NCBI GenBank assembly: GCA_029861825.1
Contig: JAOTYN010000215.1
Span: 1 to 7,244, forward strand
Source: Cyclobacteriaceae bacterium
Lineage (GTDB): Bacteria; Bacteroidota; Bacteroidia; Cytophagales; Cyclobacteriaceae
Reading direction: 5' to 3'
Length of the DNA: 7,244 bases
The notes under the pieces: model-generated
What the model saw: the letters and a program-made list of their open reading frames with translations, nothing else
What the model was told of the DNA's origin: nothing
Database searches by the model: none
Program-made: the position numbers and the translations under genes
Part shown: piece by piece, positions 6,919 through 7,244 of the stretch
Position numbering within the stretch: position 1 is the first letter of the stretch
Layout: every line of letters starts with the position of its first letter

Positions 6919-7244
6919 TGGTTAGTCTTATGATCATCACCAAAAATCCCTTAAAACATCCGCTTCGAGCCCTGCTGATTGGCTGTTTGCTATTACCGGG
7001 TTTTCACCTTTACGCCCAATCACCCCGCGATACCCTTAAGGTTCTGTTCGTGGGAAACAGCTACACCTACTATCAGAATCTGCCCCATATCGTTTCCTTG
7101 ATTTCCGATTCAACTTCCATCAAATTGGATACCTACAAATCAACTGCCGGTGGAGTGAATTTAAGCCAGCATTGGAACGGCGAAAAAGATCTGAAAACCA
7201 AGGAGATTATTAGTAATGGCAATTTTGATATTGTGGTTTTGCAA
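6918..7244 (+). CDS. Exported SGNH/GDSL-type hydrolase, DUF4886-like (partial, C-terminus outside window)
   Basis: Only the first 109 residues are present. The ATG shares its A with the M28 stop (TGATG, 6916-6920), suggesting translational coupling; a second in-frame ATG at 6930 could also serve. A basic n-region (K9, K13, H14, R17) and hydrophobic core (18-29) end in L31-Y-A-Q34, a plausible Sec cleavage site. The mature part begins with LKVLFVGNSYTYYQNLP (40-56), block I of the SGNH fold with S48 as the expected nucleophile. STAGGVNL follows at about 77-84 with the conserved glycines, then H87, and FDIVVLQ at the window edge. This order resembles DUF4886 and related SGNH proteins. Catalytic Asp and His near the C-terminus would lie outside the window. 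Such enzymes hydrolyse esters, often acetyl groups on carbohydrates; the substrate is unknown. A lipobox-like LIGC (20-23) is present but too close to the charged residues to be convincing. Confidence 0.8.
   Translation, partial: MVSLMIITKNPLKHPLRALLIGCLLLPGFHLYAQSPRDTLKVLFVGNSYTYYQNLPHIVSLISDSTSIKLDTYKSTAGGVNLSQHWNGEKDLKTKEIISNGNFDIVVLQ

Noticed and set aside
6975..6986. Lipobox LIGC in the SGNH hydrolase signal
   Set aside because: The hydrophobic stretch before Cys23 is only about five residues, and the hydrophobic core continues past it to a good Y-A-Q cleavage site.

Overview
The window looks like ordinary chromosomal DNA of a Bacteroidota bacterium, probably a member of the Flavobacteriia or a related class. 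This rests on the DUF3667 gene, a family I know mainly from that phylum, on signal peptides ending in A-Q, on lipoprotein peptidases, on mid-range GC, and on the near absence of Shine-Dalgarno sequences before most starts. The species cannot be named from this stretch. I see no insertion sequence, phage gene, tRNA, rRNA or CRISPR array.

Layout. On the minus strand, positions 2-952 hold the first 317 residues of a lipoprotein related to M29 aminopeptidases; it runs off the left edge. A 119-bp divergent gap follows, then a plus-strand DUF3667 zinc-ribbon membrane protein (1072-1824). Next is a 234-bp non-coding gap with a 10-bp tandem duplication and a bulged hairpin. After it comes a tight plus-strand array: a two-domain M16 zinc peptidase lipoprotein (2059-4878), a class I inorganic pyrophosphatase (4887-5438), an exported M28 zinc peptidase with a probable PA insert (5452-6918), and the start of an exported SGNH/DUF4886-type hydrolase (6918 to the right edge). 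The gaps in this array are 8 nt, 13 nt and a 1-nt overlap, so it is probably one operon.

How the genes fit together. Three peptidase families (M29-like, M16, M28) lie within 7 kb, all with export signals. Together they suggest envelope or periplasmic breakdown of peptides, with the SGNH protein adding a probable esterase or deacylase step. The pyrophosphatase is a cytoplasmic housekeeping enzyme and looks like a passenger in the operon. DUF3667 has no known function.

I found no convincing new multi-gene system. The points most worth a second look are the apparent loss of a metal-ligand glutamate in the M29-like lipoprotein, its envelope location, and the placement of the pyrophosphatase between two exported peptidases.
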